Source: Ecdyonurus torrentis
Taxonomy: Eukaryota; Arthropoda; Insecta; Ephemeroptera; Heptageniidae
Direction of reading: 5' to 3'
DNA length: 64,000 nt
Assembly (NCBI GenBank): GCA_949318235.1
Contig: OX439137.1
Coordinates: forward strand, 15,973,990-16,037,989
Below are positions 1 to 23,553 of this stretch, piece after piece (the first letter of the stretch is position 1; each line of letters starts with the position of its first letter). A program made the translations under genes and the position numbers. The notes beneath the pieces were generated by a model. That model ran no database searches. It was not told the origin of the DNA and was given only the letters and a program-made list of their open reading frames with translations.

Positions 1-1391
1 ATATATTTCATATTATACAGGCATCGAGTTGACCTAAATTGGATACTAAAATTTAAATATGTATAGCTCTGCTGTTTCTGCAATTCAAAAAAGCTATATT
101 TGTAAAATAATAAACAGAAAATTCTGTGATTTTTTTTTGTTAATACTACTGAGGCACGTGTTTTACATTCCAAAAGTCACTAAAAAACAATAATCGTAAA
201 TTTTATGTCTTTCAAATACATATATTTCTGTACGAACATATACGTATAAATATATATGTATTAGATAAATCTATAATAATATATCATATAGAAAGAAATG
301 CCTATAATACATTCCCCCGTTGACAATTTTTAAAAATAAATTTATGTTTTAAATAATTTTTCAACATATGACATGTGACAGATGTGTTACATTTTTTTTT
401 CCTCTCTATCTTCTATGTGTGACAAAATAAACAAACAAAAAACCTACACTGCACATTCTCTATCTGTTACTTTTTAGCAATAAACATAACATCCTTTTTG
501 GTTATTTTTTGGTGAGTAAGTAATTCTTATACTGTGTATTATGTAGAACGTATAAGAGCATAGATAAAATTTTATAAATATATTGTAAAATTTTGTAGTA
601 TTGTCATAATATTTTATTAAATTTCATTCAAAAAAGAAAAAAAAAATGTCCCATGTATTAAAAAACAAATTTGACTCGAAATCATCCTGACCAAAACTAT
701 TAAGATCACAGATTCTTACAATCGGATGCATCCCTTTTTCTCAAACAAATTTCCCCAGATAGACACCAAAAATTTACAGGTGATCAATGTATTTTGAGTT
801 AATTCGTGTAAAATTTTAGTCCTATATAACTTGATTAGAAGTAGAGAAAAGGGGGTGCATCCAGTTGCCTCATCTTGTTTTAGTAATGCTTTATTTATTT
901 TCCAATAATCAAAGATTTTTTTCTAACAATTTTAATTAAAAAGATATATTTTGACAGCGTATTTTAAATATAATTTTTATCAATCTTAATTTCCTACGGC
1001 TTCCATTTCTAGTAATATTTACTAAGATTTTGAACTAAAAACTTCTTCAAACTTCAATTAAGGGCAATGCATTGGAGAATGGATATAAATAAATTACTGT
1101 GTATATATATTATACATTATTTAATTTATTTCATCATGGAGTGAAGGTCATTGGTTTTAAAAATATGCATTGTATTTCTCATTCAAATTTCGCCGAAATC
1201 AGTGGAGAAGTTTTCTCAAAAATCATAAAAAGTGTGTTTTTCCCCATAAGCGTAATGTTAAATTAGGGTACCCTTAACTTTCCCCGCTTCTCCCCACGTG
1301 CTAAACCGATAAGCTCCATTACTTTTGCTCTTCTTTTAAGTATTCTCTGTATATTTTTATTCTTTGAAACAGTTTGCATCCTGCAGAATTA

Positions 1392-1428
<37 letters not shown>
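1..1428. other. AT-rich intergenic DNA, no gene seen
   Basis: No open frame or RNA gene could be supported here. A weak inverted repeat (GGATGCATCCCTTTTT near 722 and AAAAGGGGGTGCATCC near 847) hints at a decayed MITE. The stretch ends in an A tract of more than 35 bases (1392-1428). Confidence 0.5.
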
Positions 1429-1430
<2 letters not shown>

Positions 1431-1442
1431 TTTGTAATATTG

Positions 1443-1748
1443 AGAGTTTGTAATTTAACGCCTATTTTACACGGGTAGTTTTAATGAAAGGGTTTAGCTT
1501 TCGTGTTACACCGTGTTATATAAGCAGTAAACTGACATTGAAAAGGAATTCGGCTCGACCGGGACGAAAGCTGACTATATATGAGCAGTGAATGATGTTG
1601 GATTGGAAGGAGTCTCGGTAGCGTAATGGTTAACGCAGTGGTCTGGGAAACCAAAGATCCGGGTTCGTGTCCCGGTCGAGCCGAATTCCTTTTCAATGTC
1701 AGTTTACTGCTTATATAACACGGTGTAACACGAAAGCTAAACCCTTTT
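1443..1748. repeat. Palindromic element built around a tRNA-like sequence, flanked by 14 bp direct repeats
   Basis: The left arm (about 1487-1566) and right arm (about 1668-1747) are inverted copies of each other over roughly 75 bp with only small differences. The right arm contains the 3' half of the tRNA-like sequence at 1612-1682, so T-arm and acceptor sequence are part of the palindrome stem while the 5' half lies in the loop. CTTTTGTAATATTG occurs at 1429-1442 and again at 1744-1757, as expected of a target-site duplication. The second copy overlaps the arm end by a few bases, so the exact boundary is uncertain. Confidence 0.75.
1612..1682 (+). tRNA. tRNA-like gene or tRNA-derived SINE head (anticodon GGG, would be Pro)
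   Basis: A cloverleaf can be drawn: acceptor 1612-1618 with 1676-1682 (one mismatch, one G-T), D-arm 1621-1636 (GCGT/ACGC), anticodon stem 1638-1642 with 1650-1654 (outer pair broken), loop CTGGGAA with anticodon GGG at 1645-1647, and a perfect T-stem CCGGG/CCCGG. Box A-like (TAGCGTAATGG) and box B-like (GGTTCGTGTCC) promoter elements are present. The GGG proline anticodon is rare in animals, two stem pairs are broken and the 3' half belongs to a palindrome, so a transposon-captured tRNA or SINE promoter is likelier than a working tRNA gene. Confidence 0.55.
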
Positions 1749-1757
1749 GTAATATTG

Positions 1758-3740
<1,983 letters not shown>

Positions 3741-3845
3741 ATGAATGAATGAATGAATGAATGAATGAATGAATGAATGAATGAATGAATGAATGAATGA
3801 ATGAATGAATGAATGAATGAATGAATGAATGAATGAATGAATGAA
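3741..3845. repeat. Microsatellite (AATG)n
   Basis: About 25 near-perfect copies of GAAT/AATG. The Ile-His-Ser-Phe open frame on the other strand is an artefact. Confidence 0.97.
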
Positions 3846-4250
3846 ATGAATGAGTGACAGTGAACGAATGAATATGAATGAATGATGAACAATGTTAACC
3901 ATTTGGTCATAACGATTATGACGCCTGAAGAAAATAAATAAAAGTTTATGGATTATAGTTTGACAGAGAGGTGACTATTTTTTTAACTGCTGCGGGGCGT
4001 TATTTCCTCGGCTTGAGCAGTTCTAGTGTTTATAATTTCTTTTGAAATTTTATTTTACTCATCCATCATCTACCTCTACCTGTGTTAATCCATTCAATAT
4101 CCTTATTGTTTTACTTTAAACTATTCTTAATTCATTAAAAAAAAAATAATAAATTGACGATAATAATAAATGAGAGAGACGGTTGAAGTTCTGCTGATGC
4201 TGACGACTGTCAAAAACTTTCAAACAATTTCGCGCTATAAAATTTTGGAA

Positions 4251-4313
4251 TGACGTCACATAAAACTTCTGACGTCATATCTTAAAAAAAACAGGTAAAG
4301 TTTTCTCACGTGA
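4251..4313 (+). promoter_or_regulatory. Candidate promoter elements of the transporter gene: two CRE octamers and a TCACGTGA box
   Basis: TGACGTCA occurs at 4251-4258 and 4270-4277, and the palindrome TCACGTGA at 4306-4313 (context CTCACGTGAC). They lie about 285-350 bp before the transporter ATG at 4598. TGACGTCA is the full CREB/ATF site. TCACGTGA matches the E-box core and is close to the CLEAR motif bound by TFEB/MITF factors on lysosomal genes. No TATA box or transcription start can be fixed, so function is inference. Confidence 0.45.
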
Positions 4314-4597
4314 CTGATGAGTGCAGTGGAAAGAAGTATGGGACTGTGCAAACAAGTATTGAGTTACGAAACAGCAATTTTGTGATCACAAGACTTACTA
4401 ATATTTAGTGTTACATATTCCAATAAAATCAATAGAAAATTATTGAATATTATTCAAGTTTTAGCATTTATTTATTACAATTTTGAAAGTGACATGAACA
4501 GCTGATGAATGTAAACAAATAGAAAATATCCAAAAATTTTTATATTAAAAAGTTAATTATCATCGTCTGATAATTGTTTTTAAATAAGGATTTTAAT

Positions 4598-15517
<10,920 letters not shown>

Positions 15518-15599
15518 TGATTATGACAGCTCTCTACGATGTAACACTTAAAGTTTAGGATTAATTGTGTACTGACAAAATAAGAAATGTCATTCTGTA

Positions 15600-15605
15600 A
15601 ATAAA
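15600..15605 (+). promoter_or_regulatory. Poly(A) signal AATAAA of the transporter gene
   Basis: AATAAA occurs 83 bases after the TGA at 15515-15517. Position fits, but many AATAAA hexamers occur in such AT-rich DNA. Confidence 0.5.
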
Positions 15606-15769
15606 AATATATACAACTGACAGTATAATACTGCAATCATAAAGGGGAGTTGGGGTTAAGAAACCCAGTAAATACATTTCTGTTAGAAAATTCTTGACAA
15701 GTTCGTGTTTAAGTTTTTTAAATTTTCATACCTCGTACAAAATGTTTCTCTCAGACTTTTTTAATCACT

Positions 15770-15819
<50 letters not shown>

Positions 15820-16608
15820 GTGTATTTTTCTTATACATATCAATGAAACTTTGTTTTAAATATATGAATGGTAAAATTTAATATCTTGATTGAGTGTATT
15901 CAGTCTTTCTAACGTGTGTTTGGGAACACGAACTGAATTTTCAAGCTACATTTCTCAAATCAAATTATATTTTGATTGCAAAATCTATTGGTAGTATATT
16001 GTTTTTCATTACAGAAAACAACATATTTTGAAACCTTACCTAGTTCTAAACTAATTTAAAAATATTGAATAATGTATTAAACATCTGAAATTTAATAAAT
16101 TGAAATTAGTATAGTGTTACATAAAAATTTTAATACAAGATCTTGACATATTTTTTAAATGTACAATTAGGCCTATAGTAATTTTATGTATTCTATAGTA
16201 AGGTTGTAGTTTTTTTATTTAGATCTAATTATTTATTGTGATTTTCTCCAAAAAAAAAATTTGTAAATCATATAATTTTTGTATTTTAATGTATTTGCTA
16301 TTTAATTTTAAATGATAGCTATTTTTTTGGCTATTTTAATTTTTACAGGGGATAATTTCTAATCTACATGTTATTTATATTTTTGCGCAATTAATCTCTA
16401 TTTTTAGTAATGTTACTAAAAAAAAAATGTATAATCTTGTTATTGTAATTGAACTTTGAGGCATATAATAATAGTAATTATAGATAGAATAATTTTCATT
16501 ATTGTCTGATTTTGTATCTCTATTGAAAATGTATGGCATTGTAATTGGTGACTTCGTACTTAAGATGTGTACATTATCATATCCTAAGTATTGGGTTACT
16601 CTCATGAA
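15606..16608. other. AT-rich intergenic DNA after the transporter gene
   Basis: Contains a T tract of over 40 bases (15771-15814) and no recognised gene or element. Confidence 0.4.
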
Positions 16609-16665
16609 CAAGGCTTCTCAATTGATGCTCCACAAGATGCTTCAGGTACTCCGCAAACAAATTCA

Positions 16666-16705
<40 letters not shown>

Positions 16706-16881
16706 AGAAAGAAGGTTTAAATATTTTGACATTTACTTTAAAATAGCTCAAATAAGTCACATGATTAAAAAAAAATGCGCCTGTGCCAGGCTTTTGTGGG
16801 GTACAAGCTCCTCAAAGCTCTCTGGGCCATCAGTTCTTTGCAGGTTAGTGCTTCACAGCTCAAAAAAATTGAGACCCCTTG
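16609..16881. mobile_element. Possible decayed hAT-like MITE
   Basis: CAAGGCTTCTCAATT at the left and AATTGAGACCCCTTG at the right match as inverted ends with two differences. No clear target duplication. An A tract lies inside (16668-16700). Confidence 0.35.
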
Positions 16882-17462
16882 CTCTAGGGAGGGCATGCCT
16901 TTAACATTATGTCAAATCTTTTGGATGCAACTTTAAGAAATGAATCAAAGTTCCAAAGTTATTAAATAGTAAAAATTATAGTCAATAATTTACTATACCT
17001 ATATTTCAATATATTAACATGATTGTCTTTTTTGTACCTTATTTTTTACACTGCTGTAACATCTTAACAATGCTGTCAAATAAAAATAATAATAATAAAA
17101 AGCACATAAGTAGCCGCTTCTATTAGATGAATTTGATAAAATTCACTTAATAATTGCTCACATTTCTGTGTATTTATAAAAACTCTGATTAAATATATAA
17201 GCTTATTTTAATGATACAATATAGTAATAGTGAAAACACCATCATGGTTTTATAATATATTAGAAGACTAAGAAAAGGCTGAGAGGAAATTTAAGCAATT
17301 TTGATTAAAAATTAATGCATGTGTGTATTTGAAATGTAGACAAAATCTATTATATTTTCATGTGCACTTCTTCCACATAAATCTGACTTCAGTGTTCATG
17401 TTTCCAAACATTAAATATATGGAGAAACTTTAATACAATCGGTCACATTTATTTTGGAGAAG

Positions 17463-17873
17463 TGTACACTGGTCCTGTAAAAATCTGACTGCATGCATTA
17501 ACGACTCTCTATATGTATAGGGTGTATGCGGATGATGTCTTATTTATTGCGCTTGGAGGCCATACTGGAGTAGTGAATAACATTGCTTAGCATAGGACAA
17601 ACTTCATTTAAGCCAAATTTCTTTGGAAAATCGGTTAATTTTTTGTTCATGTTATTTTTCTCACATACTTGAGATACTAATGCAACATATTTACAACATC
17701 AATGCTCTCAAAAATATTGCATAGTAGTTTTAAACTGGCAAAATGATTTATTTTCTTATGCCACCCATGTTATTGAGTTATCCAACATGGCGTCAACTTT
17801 AACATGAATGCATACACCCTATACCATTTAATGATATTAACGCTTTGGTCAGATTTATTCGAGACCAGTGTAC
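17463..17873. mobile_element. Inverted-repeat element carrying a nested family A MITE
   Basis: GTACACTGGTC and AATCTGAC at the left are matched by GTCAGATTTATT and GACCAGTGTAC at the right. The same type of outer ends bounds the element at 25506-25863. A family A MITE (17516-17823) has inserted between them. Confidence 0.65.
17516..17823 (+). mobile_element. MITE family A copy (TA ends, TAGGGTGTATGC)
   Basis: Reference copy of the commonest family here. It begins TAGGGTGTATGCGGATGA and ends GCATACACCCTA. Internal landmarks are GGAGGCCATACTGGAGTAGT, GCTCAGCATAGGACAAAC (here CTTAGC) and CCCATGTTATTGAGTT. No coding capacity. TA flanks suggest mobilisation by a Tc1/mariner-type transposase. Confidence 0.9.
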
Positions 17874-18604
17874 TTTAAAACTAATACCATGATATAAATT
17901 TTTTCAATATCATATGTAAAAGAACTTCTATTTTAAAATGCATGTATTTAGATTTTAAAATAAATGGGCACTATAATATAATATTTTCTAAATGAGAGGT
18001 GATGTCAAAAATAGTGTCTGTATTTTAATGCCATGTAAACATTTGTTATGAAATGAACAATCAAAAAAATATATATATTTATGCTCTATAGAATAGGGCA
18101 TATTTTAAATAAATTGTTATGATTATATTTATTATTAATAATATTTATAAATATTATAAGAACAAAATCTGAAATATTTAGTGGTAGATTTAGGTGCACA
18201 TAATATAAGTATAATAATACACAGCACCTAATTTTTTATAGTGAAGTAAATTGCAATTGAATAACTACTTTTGGAAATGTAAGTTTGTATAAAATATATT
18301 TAAATTTAGATCCATGTTCAAAAATGATATGTTAATTCTCGCGTTTTTATATAACAAATTTCTTTTTATTTTATTTTATATTTTTAAGTTTCAATTTTAC
18401 TGACTGTTTGTTGAAAGATCATTCTGTTCTCATTGTTATATTCAAAGTCTATAAAAATAAAATGACTTAATGTTTATTAAATTAAAAAAGCAATAAAATT
18501 GTGCAATTATTAGCATTTTTTAAGCACTACAGTATAATCTGCTTAAAAAAAATGCTGATTATTATAAAAAGTGAGTAATGTAAAAATATAATTCTTTAAA
18601 GTTT

Positions 18605-18662
18605 TATACAAGTGTTAGTAGAGTTCCTAAGAGTGGCTTTTTAGGAACTCTACTTGTATAAT
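18605..18662. repeat. Short hairpin
   Basis: TTATACAAGT...GTAGAGTTCCTAA is complemented by TTAGGAACTCTACTTGTATAA around a ~12 base loop. Confidence 0.75.
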
Positions 18663-18678
18663 TTTTTTAAATCAATGG

Positions 18679-19222
18679 TAAAGAAAAGGATAGAATGATG
18701 AAGTCTACACTAAGTTCACCCCTAGGTTTGAATACGTCATTTGAAAGAGAAAAAGTAGTAGATAAACTTAGCATAGGCAATTACCTGCAAAATTGACATT
18801 TTATTTAATAAAAGAAAAAATAAAAAATTGCAATTCCCAACCCTTTGCCGACTGTGACGTCATTTGTTTACATCCGATTTTCAATTGTCTTCTGGATTTC
18901 AAAAGATCCAATTGTTGAAAGGCGGCCGTTGACTGTTAAATTTATTGAATTTGTAGCAGTTGCATGAAATTCAGAAGACAATTGAAAATCGAATGTAAAC
19001 AAATGACGTCATAGTCGGCAAAGGGTTGGGAATTGCAATTTTTTATTTCTTCTTTTATTAAATAGAACGTCAATTTTGCAGGTAATTGCCTATGCTAAGT
19101 TTATCTACTACTTTTTCTCTTTCAAATGACGTATTCAAACATAGGGGCTAACTTTGTGTAGACTTCGGGCAGCAAGGGCCTTATCACAGCAGAAGTTGCT
19201 GGTAATTCTATCCTTTTCTTTA
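18679..19222. mobile_element. 544 bp palindromic element, family B ends
   Basis: TAAAGAAAAGGATAGAAT at the left and its complement at the right bound a long imperfect palindrome centred near 18930. Both arms carry TGACGTCAT or its complement and a matching TACGTCATTTGAAAG block. The AAAAGGATAG end is shared with the elements at 19351, 26904, 29466 and 35562. Confidence 0.85.
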
Positions 19223-19350
19223 TTATTGATTCTAACCGTGATGTTTTTTTTTTTTTTTTTTTTTTTTTTGTTAAATTGAGGGTAAAATTTTTTTAGGGAA
19301 ATATTATGTCTTTTTGAGATAAAGAAAATAAACCATATTGCAGTTATGTA

Positions 19351-19643
19351 AGATAAATTTAAAAGAAAAGGATATGAGAAACCAGCAAGGGTCTTACCAT
19401 AGTTGGGTGAAAATCTTGCTAGCACAGATATAAAAAACTAACACATTGTGTCTGTGAGTCTGTAAGGACACTAAGGACTGATTAAGGCATAACACACTCC
19501 ATCTCTCTTGGAGTTTATTGCCGTAATTAGTGTTAGTTTTTTATATCTGTGCTAGCAAGATTTTCACTGAACTATATGGGACTCTCTTCACTATGGTAAG
19601 GCCCTTGCTGGTTTCTTCTATCCTTTTCTTTCAAATTTATCAT
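19351..19643. mobile_element. Family B palindromic MITE
   Basis: Ends GATAAATTTAAAAGAAAAGG and complement. Arms contain ACCAGCAAGGG and TTGCTAGCACAGATATAAAA. Only about 130 bp from the previous family B element. Confidence 0.88.
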
Positions 19644-19704
19644 AATTTTTCTTTTTAAAATTCATTGTGAGTTTTGTTGCAAAATTATTAATTAGGTAAT
19701 AATA

Positions 19705-19861
19705 ATGAAGAAGTCAGTGTTAATAATTTTTGTGCCATTCATTCCTCTTGCTGGCATTGGGGTAAGTAAATATATAAAATATTTATAAATTTTAAAAAAA
19801 GAAGTTTTAATAGCTATATTTTATAATTGTTCAAAGTACATAACATTTACAAAAAATGAAG

Positions 19862-19892
<31 letters not shown>

Positions 19893-20138
19893 GACATGTA
19901 AAAGTATTTTAATGTTTATCTTTATTATTGTATTCCATTAATTTATAGTTAAGTGTAGAGTTTAAATCATAAATATAATTAACGTGTATTTTTAATAAGA
20001 AATTTATAATAAAAATTTGCTGGAATTTAAAATGTTTTGTTTTTTTCCTAGTCCTATTTGATGGGGTACAGACTTACAGTACTAGAAGAAAGAGACAGTA
20101 ATGATGAAATATGTAGTATAATTATACTGAATTATTGA
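19705..20138 (+). CDS. Candidate two-exon micropeptide (47 residues, one hydrophobic segment)
   Basis: Exon 1 is 19705-19761 (MKKSVLIIFVPFIPLAGIG) and ends at a strong donor, GGG|GTAAGT. Exon 2 is 20052-20138, after a T-rich acceptor TTTTTTTCCTAG, and reads SYLMGYRLTVLEERDSNDE to a TGA. Phase is 0 and in-frame stops lie just before the ATG. The product has one membrane-spanning or signal-like helix (about residues 4-24) then a charged tail, a layout seen in small mitochondrial or ER membrane proteins. I do not recognise it. AATAAA occurs about 250 bp downstream. A GTAATG inside exon 2 could also act as a donor, so the tail may differ. It could be chance. Confidence 0.35.
19872..19888. repeat. 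Poly(T) tract inside the candidate intron
   Basis: Part of a T run of roughly 27 bases (about 19862-19888). Confidence 0.8.
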
Positions 20139-20344
20139 GAGAGAAACACACAGATAGAGATAAGAAAAGTGGGAGGAGCTTCTTTTATCAAGACCATAGT
20201 TTAAGCTTACTCTTATAGTATCATGTTTTCCTATTAGGATCAGATCCATATTTTTCCTTATTGTCACGAGGAAAATGATAACAAAGTGGGATGGGCTACT
20301 TTATGGCAAAATATATACTGTATTCTGATTGGTGGAACTAGAGC

Positions 20345-20549
20345 TACCTCTTGTTGATTTATGTTTGCCTATTACTAACTTTTAATAAAAGTGTCAAATT
20401 TTTGGTTTCTAGAGACAATTTGATATCAGGAAAACATAACTAAATAACAAGCTATCCGTGAATTACAGTTATATGCATGGCCGTTTGCTGTTGAACTTGA
20501 GTAACTATGAACTTTTTGGTGTTAGGAGAACAGAAATCAACAAGAGGTA
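20345..20549. mobile_element. Short inverted-repeat element
   Basis: TACCTCTTGTTGATTT at 20345-20360 is complemented perfectly by AAATCAACAAGAGGTA at 20534-20549, with weaker pairing inside. Confidence 0.65.
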
Positions 20550-20792
20550 CCAAATAATTGTTTTAATCCATAAATCAAGCTCAATTGTTAGCGTCTAAAT
20601 GATTTTTTCAGTTATAATGTTTTTATGACATTTGCTTTATTAATATTTGTTGAATTTGGTATTATTGTAGGCTTCTTAAATAAAATAACATGCATATTTT
20701 AATTATTTTATTTATTTTTTATAAAAATACATTATACATGGCACAATACAATTTAATTTTATGTTGTATTTTTGTTTTGTTTAACAAAGACC

Positions 20793-22988
20793 ATGGAGCT
20801 TTCTAACGAAATGACGGTTGGTTCAAAATTTGACCTTGAGCGAATTACGGCAACAGTGTCGTGGGGACCAGATTCAAATAAAAGCAATGGATTGCATAGG
20901 AGAGCGTATTGAATTGGATTTAATTAAAATAGAAAGAGGTAAAAAGTCGCGGTTTTCGGTCGTGGTCTGATTAGATGAACATCTTAGCTTTCGATTGATA
21001 TGATTTTGGCTCCAAAAAATTAATTATTATTAATTAACACAGTTAATTAAAAAATACCTTATGAATATTGCTGATATAAAAATTGTTGTCAATCGAATTT
21101 AAAATGAACTAGAATCATGAAAATTGGTACAAAGGTAGATCAATATCTTAGTCATTAGTTATCAAAAGGTTAATTACCTAACCCACCCCTAAAGGGTGTA
21201 AAAGGGGTAGTTAACCCCCGAAAATTAAACTAATCCGATTTCAAAAGTTTTAACGATGTTGGTGGGGTAAAGTGACCCGCCTAAGAAGACTGTGATATTA
21301 ATTTTTGTTAATTTCCACCCCTAACCGACCTAAGGGGTAGTTTACCCTTAAAATTGTATCATTTCAAATTTGTAGGTTTTCAACAAAACAAACGTGGTTT
21401 CCGGGGTTTCTGAAATTGCTGAAGACAATGGTGCACTCAAAAATTTTCTAGCTTCAACCCCTAAAGAGCAAGGGGTAGTTTTAACCCTAATTTCCAATTA
21501 AACCAAAATCAAAAATAAAAGTGTGTCATTTCCGGTGAAAAGCAAAGTGCTAAAAATAAAAGTGGTAGTTTTAAATTTTTATCTTCCACCCCTAACGTGC
21601 TAGGGGGTAGTTTTCACCCTTAAATTAAATTTAAATAAAATCAGGCCATCAAAGTGTCATTTCTGAGGTAAAAAAATATGCTGAAGACGATGGTGAGGGT
21701 TTAAAAAGTCTATCTTCAACCCCTAGCGCGCTAGGGGTAGTTTCACCCTATTTTTTGGAATAATTAATATAGACTATAAAGGTGTCGATTTAGAGGTTAA
21801 AAATTCTTCTGAAGACGATGGTGACACTTAAAACTTTTTATCTTCAACCCTTAACCTGCTGGGGGTACTTTTTAGCTTTTTTTGGTAATTTAATTAAAAA
21901 TATTGGCAAAAAGTACCCCTAGCAGGTTAGGGGTTGAAGATAAAAAGTTTTAAGTGTCACCATCGTCTTCAGAAGAATTTTTAACCCCTAAATCGACACC
22001 TTTATAGTCTATATTAATTATTCCAAAAAATAGGGTGAAACTACCCCTAGCGCGCTAGGGGTTGAAGATAGAATTTTTTTAACCTCACCATCGTCTTCAG
22101 CATATTTTTTTACCTCAGAAATGACACTTTGATGGCCTGATTTTATTTAAATTTAATTTAAGGGTGAAAACTACCCCCTAGCACGTTAGGGGTGGAAGAT
22201 AAAAATTTAAAACTACCACTTTTATTTTTAGCACTTTGCTTTTCACCGGAAATGACACACTTTTATTTTTGATTTTGGTTTAATTGGAAATTAGGGTTAA
22301 AACTACCCCTTGCTCTTTAGGGGTTGAAGCTAGAAAATTTTTGAGTGCACCATTGTCTTCAGCAATTTCAGAAACCCCGGAAACCACGTTTGTTTTGTTG
22401 AAAACCTACAAATTTGAAATGATACAATTTTAAGGGTAAACTACCCCTTAGGTCGGTTAGGGGTGGAAATTAACAAAAATTAATATCACAGTCTTCTTAG
22501 GCGGGTCACTTTACCCCACCAACATCGTTAAAACTTTTGAAATCGGATTAGTTTAATTTTCGGGGGTTAACTACCCCTTTTACACCCTTTAGGGGTGGGT
22601 TAGGTAATTAACCTTTTGATAACTAATGACTAAGATATTGATCTACCTTTGTACCAATTTTCATGATTCTAGTTCATTTTAAATTCGATTGACAACAATT
22701 TTTATATCAGCACTATTCATAAGGTATTTTTTAATTACCTGTGTTAATTAATAATAATTAATTTTTTGGAGCCAAAATCATATCAATCGAAAGCTAAGAT
22801 GTTCATCTAATCAGACCACGACCGAAAACCGCGACTTTTTACCTCTTTCTATTTTAATTAAATCCAATTCAATACGCTCTCCTATGCAATCCATTGCTTT
22901 TATTTGAATCTGGTCCCCACGACACTGTTGCCGTAATTCGCTCAAGGTCAAATTTTGAACCAACCGTCATTTCGTTAGAAAGCTCCAT
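20793..22988. repeat. 2.2 kb near-perfect palindrome made of ~130 bp units with mini-hairpins
   Basis: ATGGAGCTTTCTAACGAAAT begins the left arm and its complement ends the right arm at 22988. The arms are about 1.08 kb each, the centre is near 21890 and the loop is only a few tens of bases. By eye the arms differ at few positions. Each arm contains six spaced copies of a mini-palindrome of the type CCCCTAACGTGCTAGGGG followed by GTAGTTT, starting at about 21186, 21318, 21458, 21589, 21720 and 21848 (spacing 128-140 bp). GAAGACGATGGTG-type blocks recur between the inner ones. No coding frame. Transcription would give a very long hairpin RNA. Confidence 0.93.
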
Positions 22989-23319
22989 TATGTTAATAAA
23001 AAATTGCAATGAGAAATAAGCTCACAATTCAAAGAATAATTGAAAAAATAAACTAGTTAAATATTTATTTATAATCAACTATCCCAGAATCAAAGAGTGA
23101 TATTTATATATGTATGGTGTTCATAATATAGGACAAAGCCAATGTTAATGCCTCAATCTCAAAAAAATTGCTAATTTTAATTTTCATTGGATAAGTCACT
23201 TCATTTATAACATGTGTTTGCCCCAAATCATGAACTTGTAAGCCAAAATAGCAAAATAATTTTTATAAAAATACATGTAATTAAGGAACATAATTTTAAT
23301 AGGAATAAAATATTGTTGT
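22989..23319. other. AT-rich DNA, nothing recognised
   Basis: No exon or repeat recognised between the two palindromes. Confidence 0.4.
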
Positions 23320-23553
23320 ATATATCGATCTTGTTGCGAAAAAAAGGCCTATCTCGTTTTTTGTCAGTGGAAGCAAAAGGCGTATCTCGTATTTTGTCAG
23401 TGGAAGCAAAAGGCCTATCTCGAGCGCTATCGCCATAACGTTCGGGAACGAGATAGGCCTTTTGCTTCCACTGACAAAATACGAGATACGCCTTTTGCTT
23501 CCACTGACAAAAAACGAGATAGGCCTTTTGTTCGCAATAAGATCGATATATAT
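23320..23553. repeat. Palindrome with 33 bp-period internal units (element 1)
   Basis: Ends TATATCGATCTTGTTGCGAA and complement. Each arm holds units at exactly 33 bp spacing (left arm GGCCTATCTCG at 23346, GGCGTATCTCG at 23379, GGCCTATCTCG at 23412) joined by TTTTTTGTCAGTGGAAGCAA. The centre is CGAGCGCTATCGCCATAACG then TTCGGGAACGA. The scaffold and centre recur at 25506-25863 with a different ~7 bp word. Open frames here are by-products of the 33 bp period. Confidence 0.9.

Noticed and set aside
1612..1682. Functional tRNA-Pro(GGG)
   Set aside because: Two broken stem pairs, a rare anticodon and a palindromic context. Kept only as a tRNA-like feature.
23320..23553. CRISPR-like repeat/spacer pattern with 33 bp period
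   Set aside because: The variable word is constant within the element, the array is palindromic and the host is eukaryotic.
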